Below, piece by piece: positions 34,989 through 47,100 of a stretch of 64,000 nucleotides of DNA. The position numbers were made by a program, and so were the translations under genes. Source of the stretch: Nodosilinea sp. E11 (GTDB taxonomy: Bacteria > Cyanobacteriota > Cyanobacteriia > Phormidesmidales > Phormidesmidaceae); assembly GCF_032813545.1 (NCBI RefSeq), contig NZ_CP136520.1, positions 1,358,001 to 1,422,000 on the forward strand, written 5' to 3'. Below the pieces are notes generated by a model. The model made no database searches. It had not been told where the DNA came from and worked only from the letters and a program-made list of their open reading frames with translations. Within the stretch, counting starts at the first letter, position 1, and each line of letters begins with the position of its first letter.

Positions 34989-35755
34989 GCGTGTTCAATG
35001 CCTATGCCCAGTACTACGACCTGCTGTATCAGGATAAAGACTACGCCCAAGAGGCCGCCTTTATTCACCAACTGCTCAAGACCCACGCCCCAGCGGCTCA
35101 GCACCTGCTAGAACTGGGCAGCGGCACCGGTCGCCATGCCGAATACCTGGCCGAACGGGGCTACCAGGTCACCGGAGTCGAGCGCAGCGAGGAGATGCTG
35201 GCTCGCTGCGGCGATCGGCAGGCGGCTCAGTCCCAGGAACTCGCCCAGCGGCTCAAATTCCTCCAGGGCGATCTGCGGCAGGTGCGGCTGGGGCAAACCT
35301 TCGACGGTGTGCTGTCGCTGTTCCACGTGATCAGCTACCAGACCAGCAACGCCGATCTGGCGGCGGCCTTTGCCACCGTAGCCCAGCACCTGAAGCCGGG
35401 GGGCATGTTTATATTTGATGTGTGGTATGGGCCTGCGGTACTGTACGACCAGCCTCAGGTGCGGGTCAAGCGCCTGCAAAACGAGAATCTGGCCATCACT
35501 CGGATTGCTGAGCCGGTGCTGCACCCCAATGAGAATATTGTGGACGTGAATTACCACATTCTGTTGCAGCCCACGGGTACTGATACCTGTCAGGAGCTGC
35601 GCGAGTTGCACCGTATGCGCTACCTGTTTAAGCCCGAGTTGGAGCTGCTGCTAGGGCAATCGGGGATGAGTCTGGTGACCTATAGCGAATGGATGAGCGA
35701 TCGCCCCGCTAGTCTCGACACCTGGGGCGTCTACTTTGTTGCCGTCAAGTCATGA
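34985..35755 (+). CDS. SAM-dependent methyltransferase
   Basis: A 256-residue class I methyltransferase. Motif I is LLELGSGTGRHAEYLAERGY from residue ~41, with VERSEEML after strand 2. LHVISYQTSN, GGMFIFDVWYGPAVL and a beta-rich tail match the family that acts on amino-sugars or glycan termini. It starts at GTG in a GTGA overlap with the aminotransferase stop, so the two are coupled. An N- or O-methylated amino-sugar is a reasonable guess, not shown. Confidence 0.8.
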   Translation: MSVFNAYAQYYDLLYQDKDYAQEAAFIHQLLKTHAPAAQHLLELGSGTGRHAEYLAERGYQVTGVERSEEMLARCGDRQAAQSQELAQRLKFLQGDLRQVRLGQTFDGVLSLFHVISYQTSNADLAAAFATVAQHLKPGGMFIFDVWYGPAVLYDQPQVRVKRLQNENLAITRIAEPVLHPNENIVDVNYHILLQPTGTDTCQELRELHRMRYLFKPELELLLGQSGMSLVTYSEWMSDRPASLDTWGVYFVAVKS

Positions 35756-36999
35756 AGGTCGCTATCCCCGTGTCCTCAGCGTTTCCATCAGCCGGGGGCG
35801 GCTACACTTTTGAGTCCGAAATCGTGGCGGCGCTGATCGACCTGGCCCCGACGATGCGCCACCAGATCACGATTTTTAGCGGGGCTCAGGGCGACGAGGC
35901 GGTAACGCCTCACCCCAATCTCACCATCCTCCACCCGCCCACCCAGCTGATGCCAGGGGTGCTGAGGCGGGGGGTGGAGCTGGCCTACGGCAGCGGTTCC
36001 CCCAAGCTGGCCAACCAGGCCGACAAAGTTCAGGCCGCCTATGTGCGACACTTCATCACCAAAAACCGCTTTGACTTTAGCTGGGTGCTGGCCCCCGCCG
36101 CCCTGATCCAGTGCCCCAAGCATCACACACCCTACGCCCTGACTATTTGGGATTTGCAGCACCGCCTGCAGCCCTACTTCCCAGAGGTGAGCCAGGGGCG
36201 CGAGTGGGGCAAGCGAGAGCGGTTCTACCGAGGCAATCTGCCTCGGGCCACCTATGTGATTACCGGTACCGAGCGGGGCAAGGCTGAGATCGAGCGCTTT
36301 TACCAGATTGCTCCAGAGCGCATTCAGGTAATTCCCTTCCCGACGCCAAGACTGGCGGAAGCGTTGGCCAAGCACGCATCCACAAAAGAAGATTTCTTGG
36401 CCCAGCACGGCTTACCCAATCAATACTTCTTCTATCCGGCCCAGTTCTGGCCCCACAAAAACCACTACACTCTGCTGAAAGCATTCAAAACCCTGGTTGA
36501 CCAGCACAAAGATATTGGCCTAGTGCTGACCGGGTCGGACAAGGGTAACGCAGGCTATATCAAGCAGCTGATCCACGATTTAGATCTCATCGCCAGGGTT
36601 CACATTCTGGGGTTTGTCTCTCGCACCGACTTGGCCAACCTCTACAAGCACGCCCTGGGGCTGGTGTTTCCCACCCACTTTGGGCCTGACAACCTGCCGC
36701 CCCTTGAGGCGTTTTCCCTGGGCTGTCCGGTGATTGCCTCCGATGTACCGGGAGCGATAGAACAGCTAGGCGATGCAGCTCTGCTAGTCGATCAGCGCAA
36801 TGCAACCCAGCTGGCCCTGGCGATGAAAGCCCTCTGTGAGAACGACACCCTGCGCTATGACTTGATTCAAAAGGGGCTGACGCGGGCGGAAAGTTGGCAA
36901 CCTCAGGACTATGCGAAGCGGCTGATCGCGCTTTTAGATGAGTTTGAAACCATTCGTTACGGCTGGCCCAACAGCACCAGCCATCCTGCTAATACATAG
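35752..36999 (+). CDS. GT4 family glycosyltransferase
   Basis: A 415-residue GT-B enzyme. After an N-terminal KVAIPVSSAFPSAGGGYTFESEIVA, the C-terminal donor domain includes FYPAQFWPHKNHYTLLKAF, LVLTGSDKGN, VHILGFVSRTDLANLYKHA, and PPLEAFSLGCPVIASDVPGA with the conserved Glu of the E(x7)E motif. It resembles mannosyltransferases of O-antigen clusters. It starts on an ATGA overlap with the methyltransferase. Confidence 0.87.
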   Translation: MKVAIPVSSAFPSAGGGYTFESEIVAALIDLAPTMRHQITIFSGAQGDEAVTPHPNLTILHPPTQLMPGVLRRGVELAYGSGSPKLANQADKVQAAYVRHFITKNRFDFSWVLAPAALIQCPKHHTPYALTIWDLQHRLQPYFPEVSQGREWGKRERFYRGNLPRATYVITGTERGKAEIERFYQIAPERIQVIPFPTPRLAEALAKHASTKEDFLAQHGLPNQYFFYPAQFWPHKNHYTLLKAFKTLVDQHKDIGLVLTGSDKGNAGYIKQLIHDLDLIARVHILGFVSRTDLANLYKHALGLVFPTHFGPDNLPPLEAFSLGCPVIASDVPGAIEQLGDAALLVDQRNATQLALAMKALCENDTLRYDLIQKGLTRAESWQPQDYAKRLIALLDEFETIRYGWPNSTSHPANT

Positions 37000-37006
37000 C
37001 GTGCTT

Positions 37007-37912
37007 ATGGATGACAAGGTATACATTCTAATTCCGGTACACAACCGCAGGGCGATTACCCTGGGCTGTTTGCAAGCGCTCGATCGCAACGGTGACCTGA
37101 CCCGCCACCGGGTAGTGGTGATCGACGACGGCTCCACCGATGGCACCGGGGCAGCCATCGCCGCTAGCTTTCCCACGGTGACGGTGCTGGTGGGCGACGG
37201 CAACCTGTGGTGGACGGGGGCGATTCGCCTGGGGATGGAGTATGCGATCGCCCAGAATACAGCCTACATTGTCTGGCTCAACGACGACTGCCGCCTGGCC
37301 CCCGGCACCCTGGCTGGGCTAGTACAGTTCTGCACCGACCGTCCCAACGCCATCGTTGGTGCCCAGGGGTTTGAACAGGACGTCCCTAACCGCCTCTCCT
37401 TCGGCGGCAAGCGCAAGACCTGGCAGGGTTACCGCTTTCTCACCCTGCCTCCCGGCCAAACGGTACCTTGCGATCTGTTCAGCGGCAACTTGGTCTGTCT
37501 GCCTAGGGCGGTGGTGGATGCGATCGGCTATCCCGATCCGCAGACTGGCCCCCACTATGGCGGCGACTCGCTGTACCTGCTACATGCCCAAAAAGCCGGG
37601 TTTCAGCTCTGGGTGGATAGCCGCTATACCGTTACCAACCACGCCGCCGAGTCGCGCCTGTGCCCCAGCGACTGGCTAATGACCCCCGGCGACCCCTGGC
37701 AGCTGGTGCGGCTGGCCTTTAACCCCTACTCCGGGCTGAGCTGGCGGCTGTGGTGGCGGCTCAACTGGCTAGCCTATGGCCCCTGGGGCATTGTTATGTT
37801 CGCTAAAAAATACGTTTCTATACTGCCGCTTACCGTGCTGCGGCTGCTGCCTGTTACTATACGGCAGCGGCTGTTTCGTCCGGCGCAGGTATCCCCCAAT
37901 CAGCCCACCTGA
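37007..37912 (+). CDS. Family-2 glycosyltransferase
   Basis: A 301-residue GT-A enzyme. It starts MDDKVYILIPVHNRRAITLG. The nucleotide-sugar site is VVVIDDGSTDGTG, and the metal motif is probably in VWLNDDCRLAPG. A GGDSLYLLHAQKAGF segment lies where rhamnosyl-type GT2 enzymes have their base. The ATG at 37007, 7 nt after the previous stop, is the most family-like start. A longer frame from 36938 would run inside the preceding gene. Near the C-terminus is one hydrophobic stretch (YGPWGIVMFAKKYVSILPL). Confidence 0.82.
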   Translation: MDDKVYILIPVHNRRAITLGCLQALDRNGDLTRHRVVVIDDGSTDGTGAAIAASFPTVTVLVGDGNLWWTGAIRLGMEYAIAQNTAYIVWLNDDCRLAPGTLAGLVQFCTDRPNAIVGAQGFEQDVPNRLSFGGKRKTWQGYRFLTLPPGQTVPCDLFSGNLVCLPRAVVDAIGYPDPQTGPHYGGDSLYLLHAQKAGFQLWVDSRYTVTNHAAESRLCPSDWLMTPGDPWQLVRLAFNPYSGLSWRLWWRLNWLAYGPWGIVMFAKKYVSILPLTVLRLLPVTIRQRLFRPAQVSPNQPT

Positions 37913-37921
37913 GGGACATCA

Positions 37922-38842
37922 ATGGCCAATTCACCCACCCTGAGCGTTGTCATCACCTGCTACCGCGAGGGCGACCTGCTACTAGAGGCGGTAGAGAGCG
38001 TGCGCCAGCAGACCTTGTCACCCCTGGAGATTGTAATTGTCAACGATGCCTCGCCGGACGATCGCACCAACCAGGTCTGCCGCCAGCTAGAGACTGAGCC
38101 AGACATTACCCTGGTGTGGCAGGCCCAAAATGGTGGCCCCTCAGTCGCCCGCAATGCCGGGTTTGCCACCGCCCAAGGCGAGGTTCTGGTGCCCCTCGAT
38201 GCCGATGACCTGCTGCCCCCCGACGCGCTTAGCCACATTCAGCAGGCCTTTATCAGCCATCCCGATGCCGGGTTTATCTACGGCAGCTATCTGTGCCAGC
38301 GTTATGCCAACGATGCTCGCCTGGTTCGGGCAGAGCCGATTTCGCTGAATTCGCTGCTGCGATCGCGGCGGTTTTCCCTCAGCACCAACTGGACGCTAAT
38401 TGGCACCGCCCCGCTGCGCAAGTCACTGTGGGAAGCCGTGGGCTACAGCGACCCCGAACTAGGAGCCGAAGATCTGCACGATTTAGAATTTTGGCTGCGG
38501 GCGATGGCGCTGCCCTGCGGCTACTACGGCACCCCAGAGGTAATTTACATCTGGCGTAAGTACCTAGGCAGCAACAGCCGCCAGGTCAACCCGATGTCGT
38601 GGTACCGTATTGCCCAAAAACATTTTGATGTGTATTGCCAAAACGGTTTGGAGTACCGAGCCCACGAGCTGCTGCTGCTGGGCAGCAAGTGGATGAACTG
38701 GCCCGAGGACATTCATCGCTATCGCCACGCCCTGGCAACCTGCATTAGCAGGGGCAAGTTTCAATTTTCATCCCTGGTGGCCCTAGCCATACCTGCCTTT
38801 TTGTTTCAGCCCATGGCGCGGCTGGCCAAGCGATTTCGCTAG
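37922..38842 (+). CDS. Family-2 glycosyltransferase
   Basis: A 306-residue GT-A enzyme. N-terminal LSVVITCYREGDLLLEAVES and IVNDASPDDRT bind the nucleotide. LVPLDADDLLPPDAL supplies the DXD metal site, and LGAEDLHDLEFWLRA contains the probable catalytic acid pair (ED). It is the last gene of the export cluster and is followed by a palindromic repeat and a strong bidirectional terminator. Confidence 0.87.
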   Translation: MANSPTLSVVITCYREGDLLLEAVESVRQQTLSPLEIVIVNDASPDDRTNQVCRQLETEPDITLVWQAQNGGPSVARNAGFATAQGEVLVPLDADDLLPPDALSHIQQAFISHPDAGFIYGSYLCQRYANDARLVRAEPISLNSLLRSRRFSLSTNWTLIGTAPLRKSLWEAVGYSDPELGAEDLHDLEFWLRAMALPCGYYGTPEVIYIWRKYLGSNSRQVNPMSWYRIAQKHFDVYCQNGLEYRAHELLLLGSKWMNWPEDIHRYRHALATCISRGKFQFSSLVALAIPAFLFQPMARLAKRFR

Positions 38843-38859
38843 CCTAGATTATTCGCCAG

Positions 38860-38947
38860 AGCCAACCCCAATTTCCCAAGGCCAAACTGTAGGGGTACAG
38901 GGCATGCGCCCTGCTGAACCGGGGAACTAAATAGGATTTAGTATTGG
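38860..38947 (+). repeat. MITE-like palindromic repeat, copy D
   Basis: CAACCCCAATTTCCC, a core GTAGGGGTACAGGG...GCGCCCTGC (38889-38914), then TGAACCGGGG and the end AGGATTTAGTATTG. The left end is degenerate compared with copies B and C. It sits directly after the last glycan gene. Confidence 0.65.
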
Positions 38948-38954
38948 ACCATCC

Positions 38955-38985
38955 AAAAACGGTCTGACATAGCCAGACCGTTTTT
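38955..38985. terminator. Bidirectional terminator
   Basis: AAAAACGGTCTG (38955-38966) and CAGACCGTTTTT (38974-38985) pair exactly around a 7-nt loop. Further CATC/GATG pairing extends the stem with one bulge. A- and T-runs serve both strands. It separates the glycan cluster from the convergent phosphoketolase gene. Confidence 0.88.
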
Positions 38986-39033
38986 GATGGAGACCGGCCA
39001 GCGATCGCCTAGTCCCTCAAGATAACCCCAACC

Positions 39034-41433
39034 CTAGTAGGGCCACTGCCAGTGAACAATTTCATCTTGATCCTTGCCCTCCGTGTGGGCATAGGTGAGA
39101 CACTCGATGATCTTGTTTTTCATCTTTTCTTTGACGTGGGCCGCTGCGGAACCCAGTTTGGGCACCCGATCGATCACGTCAATCACCAGGCTAAAGCGGT
39201 CAATTTGGTTGTTGATCGCCAGTTCTAGCGGGGTGTTAATGTTGCCTTGCTCTTTGTAGCCCCGAACATGAATCCGATCTTGGTTAGAGCGGCGATAGAC
39301 CAGCTTGTGAATCAGCCAGGGGTAGCCGTGGAAATTGAAGATCACCGGTTTGTCGGGGGTAAACAGCGAGTCAAAGTCGCGATCGCTTAGCCCGTGGGGG
39401 TGTTCTCCTGCTGAGATCAAGGTGAACAGATCGACAACGTTAACAAACCGCACTTTTAGGTAGGGAAATTCTTCCCGCAAAATAGCCGTTGCTGCCAGCG
39501 ATTCCTTAGTAGTGATGTCGCCGCAGCAGGCCATCACCACATCGGGAATGTCGGGTTCGGTGCCACAGTCGTCATTGCTGGCCCAGTCCCAGATGCCCAG
39601 ACCTTTGGTGCAGTGCTGTACCGCTTCAGCCATCGGCAGATACTGCAAGTGGCTTTGCTTGTCGGACACAATCACGTTGATGTAGTTGACACTGCGGAAA
39701 CAGTGGTCGGCCACCGAGAGTAAGCAGTTGGCATCGGGGGGAAAGTACACCCGCACCACATCGGGGCTTTTGTTCGTGGCTAAATCGACAAAGCCGGGGT
39801 CTTGGTGGCTAAAGCCGTTGTGATCTTGCCGCCACACCAGCGACGACAGCAAGATATTTAACGACGATACCGATCGCCGCCAGGGCACATGGTTTTTGCA
39901 GATATCGAGCCACTTGGCGTGCTGGTTAAACATCGAGCTGACCACGTGGGCGAAGGCCTCGTAGGTGTGAAATAGGCCGTGTCGCCCGGTCAGCAAGTAG
40001 CCCTCTAGCCAGCCCTGGAGCGTATGCTCACTGAGCATTTCCATCACCCGACCATCGCGCGATAGCTCGCCGCCATCAAGATCTTCGGGTAAAAAGTCGG
40101 CCATCCAGGCTTTTTTGCTCACCTCATACACCGGGTGCAGCCGGTTTGAAGCGGTTTCATCTGGCCCCATCAACCGGAAGTTTTTGGGATTGTCGCGCAT
40201 GATCTCACGCATGAGAATGCCCAGAGCCTTCGTGTTTTCGTACTCCACCGTGCCGTGCTTGGGCACATCAATGGCGTAATCGCGAAAGTCGGGCATCGTC
40301 AGCGCCTTGCGCACCAAGCCACCGTTAGAGTTCGGGTTGGCGCTCATGCGGCGTGGGCCGACGGGGGCTAACTCCTTGAGCTCAGGCACTAAGGTGCCAT
40401 TCTCGTCGAATAGCTCTTCGGGGCTATAGCCGCGCATCCAGTCTTCTAACCGTTGCAAATGCTCAGGGTTGCTGTGCATGCCGCCCATGGGCACCTGGTG
40501 CGATCGCCAGAAGCCTTCCACCTTGTGGCCATCGACCTCTTTCGGGCCGGTCCAGCCCTTGGGGGTACGCAGCACAATCATGGGCCAGCGGGGGCGCTCG
40601 GTGCCACCATTGATGCGGGCTTCGCGCTGCACCTCTTTAATTTTGAGCACGCACTCTTCCATCACGGCAGCCATTTTTTGGTGCACCAGCTCTGGGTCAC
40701 TGCCCTCGACAAAGTAGGGCGTGTAGCCGTAACCCCGAAACAAGCAATCGAGTTCTTCGTGGGAGACCCGCGAGAGAATAGACGGGTTGGCAATTTTGTA
40801 CCCGTTGAGGTTGAGAATGGGCAGCACCGCTCCATCACGGGCGGGGTTAATAAACTTGTTGGAGTGCCAGGCAGTGGCGAGGGCACCGGTTTCGGCTTCA
40901 CCATCGCCAACCACACAGGCCACCAGTAGGTCTGGGTTGTCTAGCACAGCCCCGAAGGAGTGGGAGAGGCTATAGCCCAACTCGCCCCCTTCGTGAATTG
41001 AGCCAGGGGTTTCTGGAGTGACGTGGCTACCAATATGCCCCGGAAAGGAAAACTGCTTAAAAAAGCGCTGCATGCCTTCGGCATCTTCACTCTTATCGGG
41101 GTAGGTCTCGGCGTAGGTGCCTTCTAGATACACTGGCCCCAGCACCCCTGGCGCACCGTGGCCCGGCCCAGCCACAAAGATCATGTCGAGATCGTATTTT
41201 TTAATCAGCCGATTGCAGTGAACGTAGGTAAAGCTGAGGGCCGGGGACGACCCCCAGTGGCCCAACAGGCGGTGCTTGACATGCTCTGGCTTCAGCGGCT
41301 CTCTGAGCAGGGGGTTCTCGCGCAGATAAATCATCCCTACAGCGAGGTAGTTACAGGCTCGCCAATAGGCATGAATTTTGCGGAGTTCTTCGTCAGTCAG
41401 GGGTTTAGTTTGGGGAGGGGAAGCTACTACCAT
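39034..41433 (-). CDS. xfp: Xylulose-5-phosphate/fructose-6-phosphate phosphoketolase
   Basis: A 799-residue TPP-dependent enzyme that splits xylulose-5-phosphate (and often fructose-6-phosphate) with phosphate to give acetyl phosphate plus an aldose phosphate. Conserved blocks are [47 protein letters not shown] and [11 protein letters not shown] (the TPP-binding GDGE motif). The length is as expected for the family. In cyanobacteria this pathway supplies acetyl-CoA precursors under dark or stress conditions. It is a single gene with a plausible sigma70-type promoter upstream. Confidence 0.96.
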   Translation of the reverse strand: MVVASPPQTKPLTDEELRKIHAYWRACNYLAVGMIYLRENPLLREPLKPEHVKHRLLGHWGSSPALSFTYVHCNRLIKKYDLDMIFVAGPGHGAPGVLGPVYLEGTYAETYPDKSEDAEGMQRFFKQFSFPGHIGSHVTPETPGSIHEGGELGYSLSHSFGAVLDNPDLLVACVVGDGEAETGALATAWHSNKFINPARDGAVLPILNLNGYKIANPSILSRVSHEELDCLFRGYGYTPYFVEGSDPELVHQKMAAVMEECVLKIKEVQREARINGGTERPRWPMIVLRTPKGWTGPKEVDGHKVEGFWRSHQVPMGGMHSNPEHLQRLEDWMRGYSPEELFDENGTLVPELKELAPVGPRRMSANPNSNGGLVRKALTMPDFRDYAIDVPKHGTVEYENTKALGILMREIMRDNPKNFRLMGPDETASNRLHPVYEVSKKAWMADFLPEDLDGGELSRDGRVMEMLSEHTLQGWLEGYLLTGRHGLFHTYEAFAHVVSSMFNQHAKWLDICKNHVPWRRSVSSLNILLSSLVWRQDHNGFSHQDPGFVDLATNKSPDVVRVYFPPDANCLLSVADHCFRSVNYINVIVSDKQSHLQYLPMAEAVQHCTKGLGIWDWASNDDCGTEPDIPDVVMACCGDITTKESLAATAILREEFPYLKVRFVNVVDLFTLISAGEHPHGLSDRDFDSLFTPDKPVIFNFHGYPWLIHKLVYRRSNQDRIHVRGYKEQGNINTPLELAINNQIDRFSLVIDVIDRVPKLGSAAAHVKEKMKNKIIECLTYAHTEGKDQDEIVHWQWPY

Positions 41434-41497
41434 TGAACTAATTCCAGCAAGAAGTACTCGTTATGTTTGTGAGGCCAGCCTCTAAAATGACAGAGCG

Positions 41498-41526
41498 TTT
41501 TTAATTTCCTAAAAATACTCCGACAA
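41498..41526 (-). promoter_or_regulatory. Candidate sigma70-type promoter of phosphoketolase
   Basis: On the minus strand, TTGTCG (41526-41521) and TAAAAA (41503-41498) are separated by exactly 17 nt, each matching 4 of 6 consensus bases. The predicted start lies about 58 nt upstream of the phosphoketolase ATG. This is a sequence match only. Confidence 0.35.
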
Positions 41527-41780
41527 AATTAAGTTTTGGCCATGGCGACCTAAGGGCCTATGACCCTAGATATCTTTTAATAGGGGACTTTGGCGCTTAA
41601 ATGCGATCGCTACCGCTCAGACTAACCCATCCCTCAACTTGCTTAATTTGATTGCACAATTAAATCTATAGAAAGACGTAAATTTTCCCCTGATGTCTCT
41701 CATAAACAAGCCCAGCAAGCCAGATTTTTGTGATTTTCGTTACATCTGCTTGGGCTCATTTGTTATTTAGCTAACGAAAA

Positions 41781-41801
41781 ATTTTCTTGCTTAGAGAAAA
41801 T
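41781..41801 (-). terminator. Weak terminator hairpin after the HhH gene
   Basis: ATTTTCT (41781-41787) pairs with AGAAAAT (41795-41801) around a 7-nt loop and is followed on the minus strand by a short T-run. The stem is AT-rich and so weak, but its place 20 bp after the stop codon fits. Confidence 0.35.
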
Positions 41802-41820
41802 AATGCTAAAGCTTTGTGGC

Positions 41821-42351
41821 TTAGGGCCGCAGGTAATACATCAAGGCCTGCACTAGATCAGGTGGCAGTCTAAGGCGGCGCTGCAAATCGGCCAGGTCTT
41901 GGTAGGAGCCATGGCGCGATCGCTCTTGCACAATCGCCTGGGCCAGCGTGGGGGGCACTCCCGGCAACCCGCAGAGCTGCTGGGCAGTAGCCTGGTTGAG
42001 GCTGAGCGCGGGTAGGGCACCGCCATACTCGTCGTAGTAGCAGAAAGACAACACTGGGGCCAAGGGCTGCAAGTGGGCTGGCGCAACCCCTAACGCTGCC
42101 GCCAGATCATCTAGGCAGTGAAACTGTACCCCCGTTTGGCGCAGGCGCACCAACCCCTGGGCCTGACGAATGGACAGCCCCGGCAGCCGCAGCCAGTCGT
42201 CTACCGTAGCCCGATTGACATCGAGCGAAAATCCTAGGCGGGCCGCCTGGTCTACCTCCTGGTACGACCGTAGCCGGTAGCTCGGATCTTGGCCCAGCCG
42301 ACTAGCCAGGGGATTGAGCTGCGCCCTCAGGGTTTGCCAATGCTTCAGCAC
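41821..42351 (-). CDS. ComEA-like helix-hairpin-helix protein
   Basis: A 176-residue protein with two helix-hairpin-helix units. The first is around residues 44-88 (LDVNRATVDDWLRLPGLSIRQAQGLV), the second around 115-160 (LSLNQATAQQLCGLPGVPPTLAQAIV). Each matches the ComEA/PsbU-type HhH repeat (NxAxxxxLxxLPGI). No signal peptide or membrane segment is evident, so it differs from true ComEA receptors and may be cytosolic. DNA binding is expected. The exact role is unknown. Confidence 0.75.
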   Translation of the reverse strand: MLKHWQTLRAQLNPLASRLGQDPSYRLRSYQEVDQAARLGFSLDVNRATVDDWLRLPGLSIRQAQGLVRLRQTGVQFHCLDDLAAALGVAPAHLQPLAPVLSFCYYDEYGGALPALSLNQATAQQLCGLPGVPPTLAQAIVQERSRHGSYQDLADLQRRLRLPPDLVQALMYYLRP

Positions 42352-42561
42352 CGCGAATTCTGCCTTGCCTTAGGGGTTAACCACTCAACTCTAATCGCTC
42401 CACCCAAAAACGGGGTGGATGCTGACTGTAGCCCTGGTAAACTGCCAAGCCAAAAATGACCCGTCAGGGGGTATAGAATTCAGGGTTTGTTGTGTCAAGT
42501 ACTAGTTGTGCCAAGCACTAGCTCACGCTGCGGTGCTGAACAGGCAGAGCAGAACAGGCAA

Positions 42562-42945
42562 CTAGGTAACTTGTTCTAATAGGTGGCGGCGTTTCTGCTC
42601 AAACTCCAGTTCTGAGATTAAGCCCTCCTGGCGCAGGGTATCGAGCTCCCGCAGCGCCACCCCCAGGGCACTCACCTGAGCGCTCACCCGAGTCGGGTCC
42701 AGGGGAGAACTCGCCTGTGCCACCGAATCGCTCCAGCGCTGGGCAAAGTCATCCGCTGACTGGGTCAGCAACATCACCCCTTCGATGGCGCAGGCTACCT
42801 TAGGAATGGGAGTCAGCCCTAGCAGCAAGTACAATATTCCCCAGAAGGGTTGCCCCAGATAAAATTTGTGTAGACCCGAGAGCGGTGTCAACACTCCTAC
42901 CCACGCCAAAATAACGGCTGTCCGACGGCTACGCTGTGCCAACAT
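42562..42945 (-). CDS. TM2-domain membrane protein
   Basis: A 127-residue protein. Residues ~10-62 match the TM2 domain: LAWVGVLTPLSGLHKFYLGQ, then WGILYLLLGLTPIPKVACAIEGVMLL, giving two helices with a short loop. The soluble C-terminus (RELDTLRQEGLISELEFEQKRRHLL) is like the short SHOCT helix pair that often ends small membrane proteins. The function of such proteins is not established. Confidence 0.8.
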   Translation of the reverse strand: MLAQRSRRTAVILAWVGVLTPLSGLHKFYLGQPFWGILYLLLGLTPIPKVACAIEGVMLLTQSADDFAQRWSDSVAQASSPLDPTRVSAQVSALGVALRELDTLRQEGLISELEFEQKRRHLLEQVT

Positions 42946-43117
42946 GATTGCCCTTCGCTATTCCCTAAAGCCCGTAGAGTGTAAAGCTTTAATCTAATAA
43001 TCTTGTGAATTCAGTATAAGACGGGCGTAAAGAATCGACATTGCCACCCTCTATCGACTCTGCCTCACCGATCCCATCCGTAACAATAAGCAAAACCCTC
43101 CCTAGCGCTGCACCTGC

Positions 43118-44071
43118 ATGCCTCACGCCGCCTTCTCTCCCGAATGGCTCCATCGCTTTACAGATCCCTACGCGCTGCTAGGGGTATCGGTCGCGGCGGA
43201 CGAGCGCCGCATTCTCAAGCGCTACCGGGCGGTGGCCAAGCAGCTCCACCCCGATGCCCTAGTAGAAGTGCCAGCAGATCTACGCCAGTTCGCCGATCAG
43301 GTGCTGCCTAAGCTAGTCAACCCAGCCTATCAACGGCTCAAGCAAGAAAAAGGCCGCAACGAGGTGTTGGCAACGTTGCGATTCAAGGTGCGTCGCCTCA
43401 GTCGCGAGCAGCAGCTTAAGCCTACTGCTGAGCCCAGCCAAGCCTTACTCAAGGTGCCTGAGCTTGAGATCGATGTGTTTTACGAGCAGGCGGTAGAACA
43501 GCTGTGCGATCGCCAGTACGAGACCCTAGCCGAATTTGAGACCCGTACCCAGCAGCTCAGCGAACTCAACTTGGTCTATCTGTACCGCAAGATGGGCGCA
43601 CCGGTGATTCGAGAAAAGCGGACTGGGCTTATGGCCACTGCGGCTACACCCAAGTCGCCAGGGGCGATGCCCGATCTTCCCGGCGATAACCAGATCCCCT
43701 CAGAACAGGTATACGCCGATCGTCATTTTGGCCGCGCCCAAGAATACCTCAAAGGCAAAAATATTCAGGCCGCCATTCAAGAACTCAAAGATGCCCTCAA
43801 GATTGACCCCCAAAACAGCAGCTACCACTGCCTCATGGGCCAGGCTTACTTACTCAACAAACTACCTGGGATGGCTAAGGTGCACTTTAAGCAAGCCCTG
43901 CGCTTCAACCCCAAAAATGCCGTAGCCCTCAAGTATGCCCAGCAACTCAACGTCAGCCTAGCCGACATCCCTCGCCGCGAGGCGGGCGCAACCGCTGACT
44001 CCAAGGCAGCACCGACCGCCGAAAAGCGATCGCGGTTTGGCGGCCTGTTTTCTAAGGGGCCAACTCGCTAA
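43118..44071 (+). CDS. J-domain protein with C-terminal TPR
   Basis: A 317-residue protein. The N-terminus is a J-domain (TDPYALLGVSVAADERRILKRYRAVAKQLHPDAL) including the HPD motif needed to stimulate Hsp70/DnaK. A central region (~90-190) is unassigned. Two TPR units follow near residues 200-275 (AQEYLKGKNIQAAIQELKDA, then YHCLMGQAYLLNKLPGMAKV). The combination suggests a cochaperone bringing a client to DnaK through its TPR surface. The C-terminal tail is basic and low-complexity. Confidence 0.82.
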   Translation: MPHAAFSPEWLHRFTDPYALLGVSVAADERRILKRYRAVAKQLHPDALVEVPADLRQFADQVLPKLVNPAYQRLKQEKGRNEVLATLRFKVRRLSREQQLKPTAEPSQALLKVPELEIDVFYEQAVEQLCDRQYETLAEFETRTQQLSELNLVYLYRKMGAPVIREKRTGLMATAATPKSPGAMPDLPGDNQIPSEQVYADRHFGRAQEYLKGKNIQAAIQELKDALKIDPQNSSYHCLMGQAYLLNKLPGMAKVHFKQALRFNPKNAVALKYAQQLNVSLADIPRREAGATADSKAAPTAEKRSRFGGLFSKGPTR

Positions 44072-44187
44072 GGCAGATTGCTCTCTGGGGCGCGATTGGC
44101 AACACAGCCTACAGCACAGCGGGGCAGCCAATGTAATAAGATCGCATCGCTATCTATGCCCGTCGCGACTCGGAGAGCCACACCGCC

Positions 44188-46869
<2,682 letters not shown>

Positions 46870-46928
46870 GGGGCCTGAACTGCTAGATCACCCCCGGGCT
46901 GGAACCGAGGTGCCCTGCGTCCGTCAAG

Positions 46929-46951
46929 GGAAAAAACACTCAGTTTTTCCT
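46929..46951. terminator. Terminator-like hairpin after aconitase
   Basis: GGAAAAAAC (46929-46937) pairs with GTTTTTCC (46943-46950) with one bulged A and a short loop. It lies about 60 bp after the aconitase stop. The T-run is inside the stem rather than after it, so efficiency is uncertain. Confidence 0.45.
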
Positions 46952-47100
46952 AACCAACTCCTCAACGACTCGTTAAGACTCCTTGAAGTTGGCCCCAGGA
47001 GCAGGGCAAACCGCCGCCAGGACCTCTATAGTTTGGCCATTGTCCGGGGGAACTCTGACATTATTTTTGACGTTAACCATTACCTACCAGGGATGCCGGT

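Larger units (their letters stand above)
41434..41820. other. 387-bp intergenic region upstream of phosphoketolase
   Basis: No gene is supported. It holds the predicted phosphoketolase promoter (41498-41526) and a weak hairpin (41781-41801) after the HhH gene. A HIP1 octamer lies near 41604. The rest is AT-rich with no clear motif. Confidence 0.5.
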
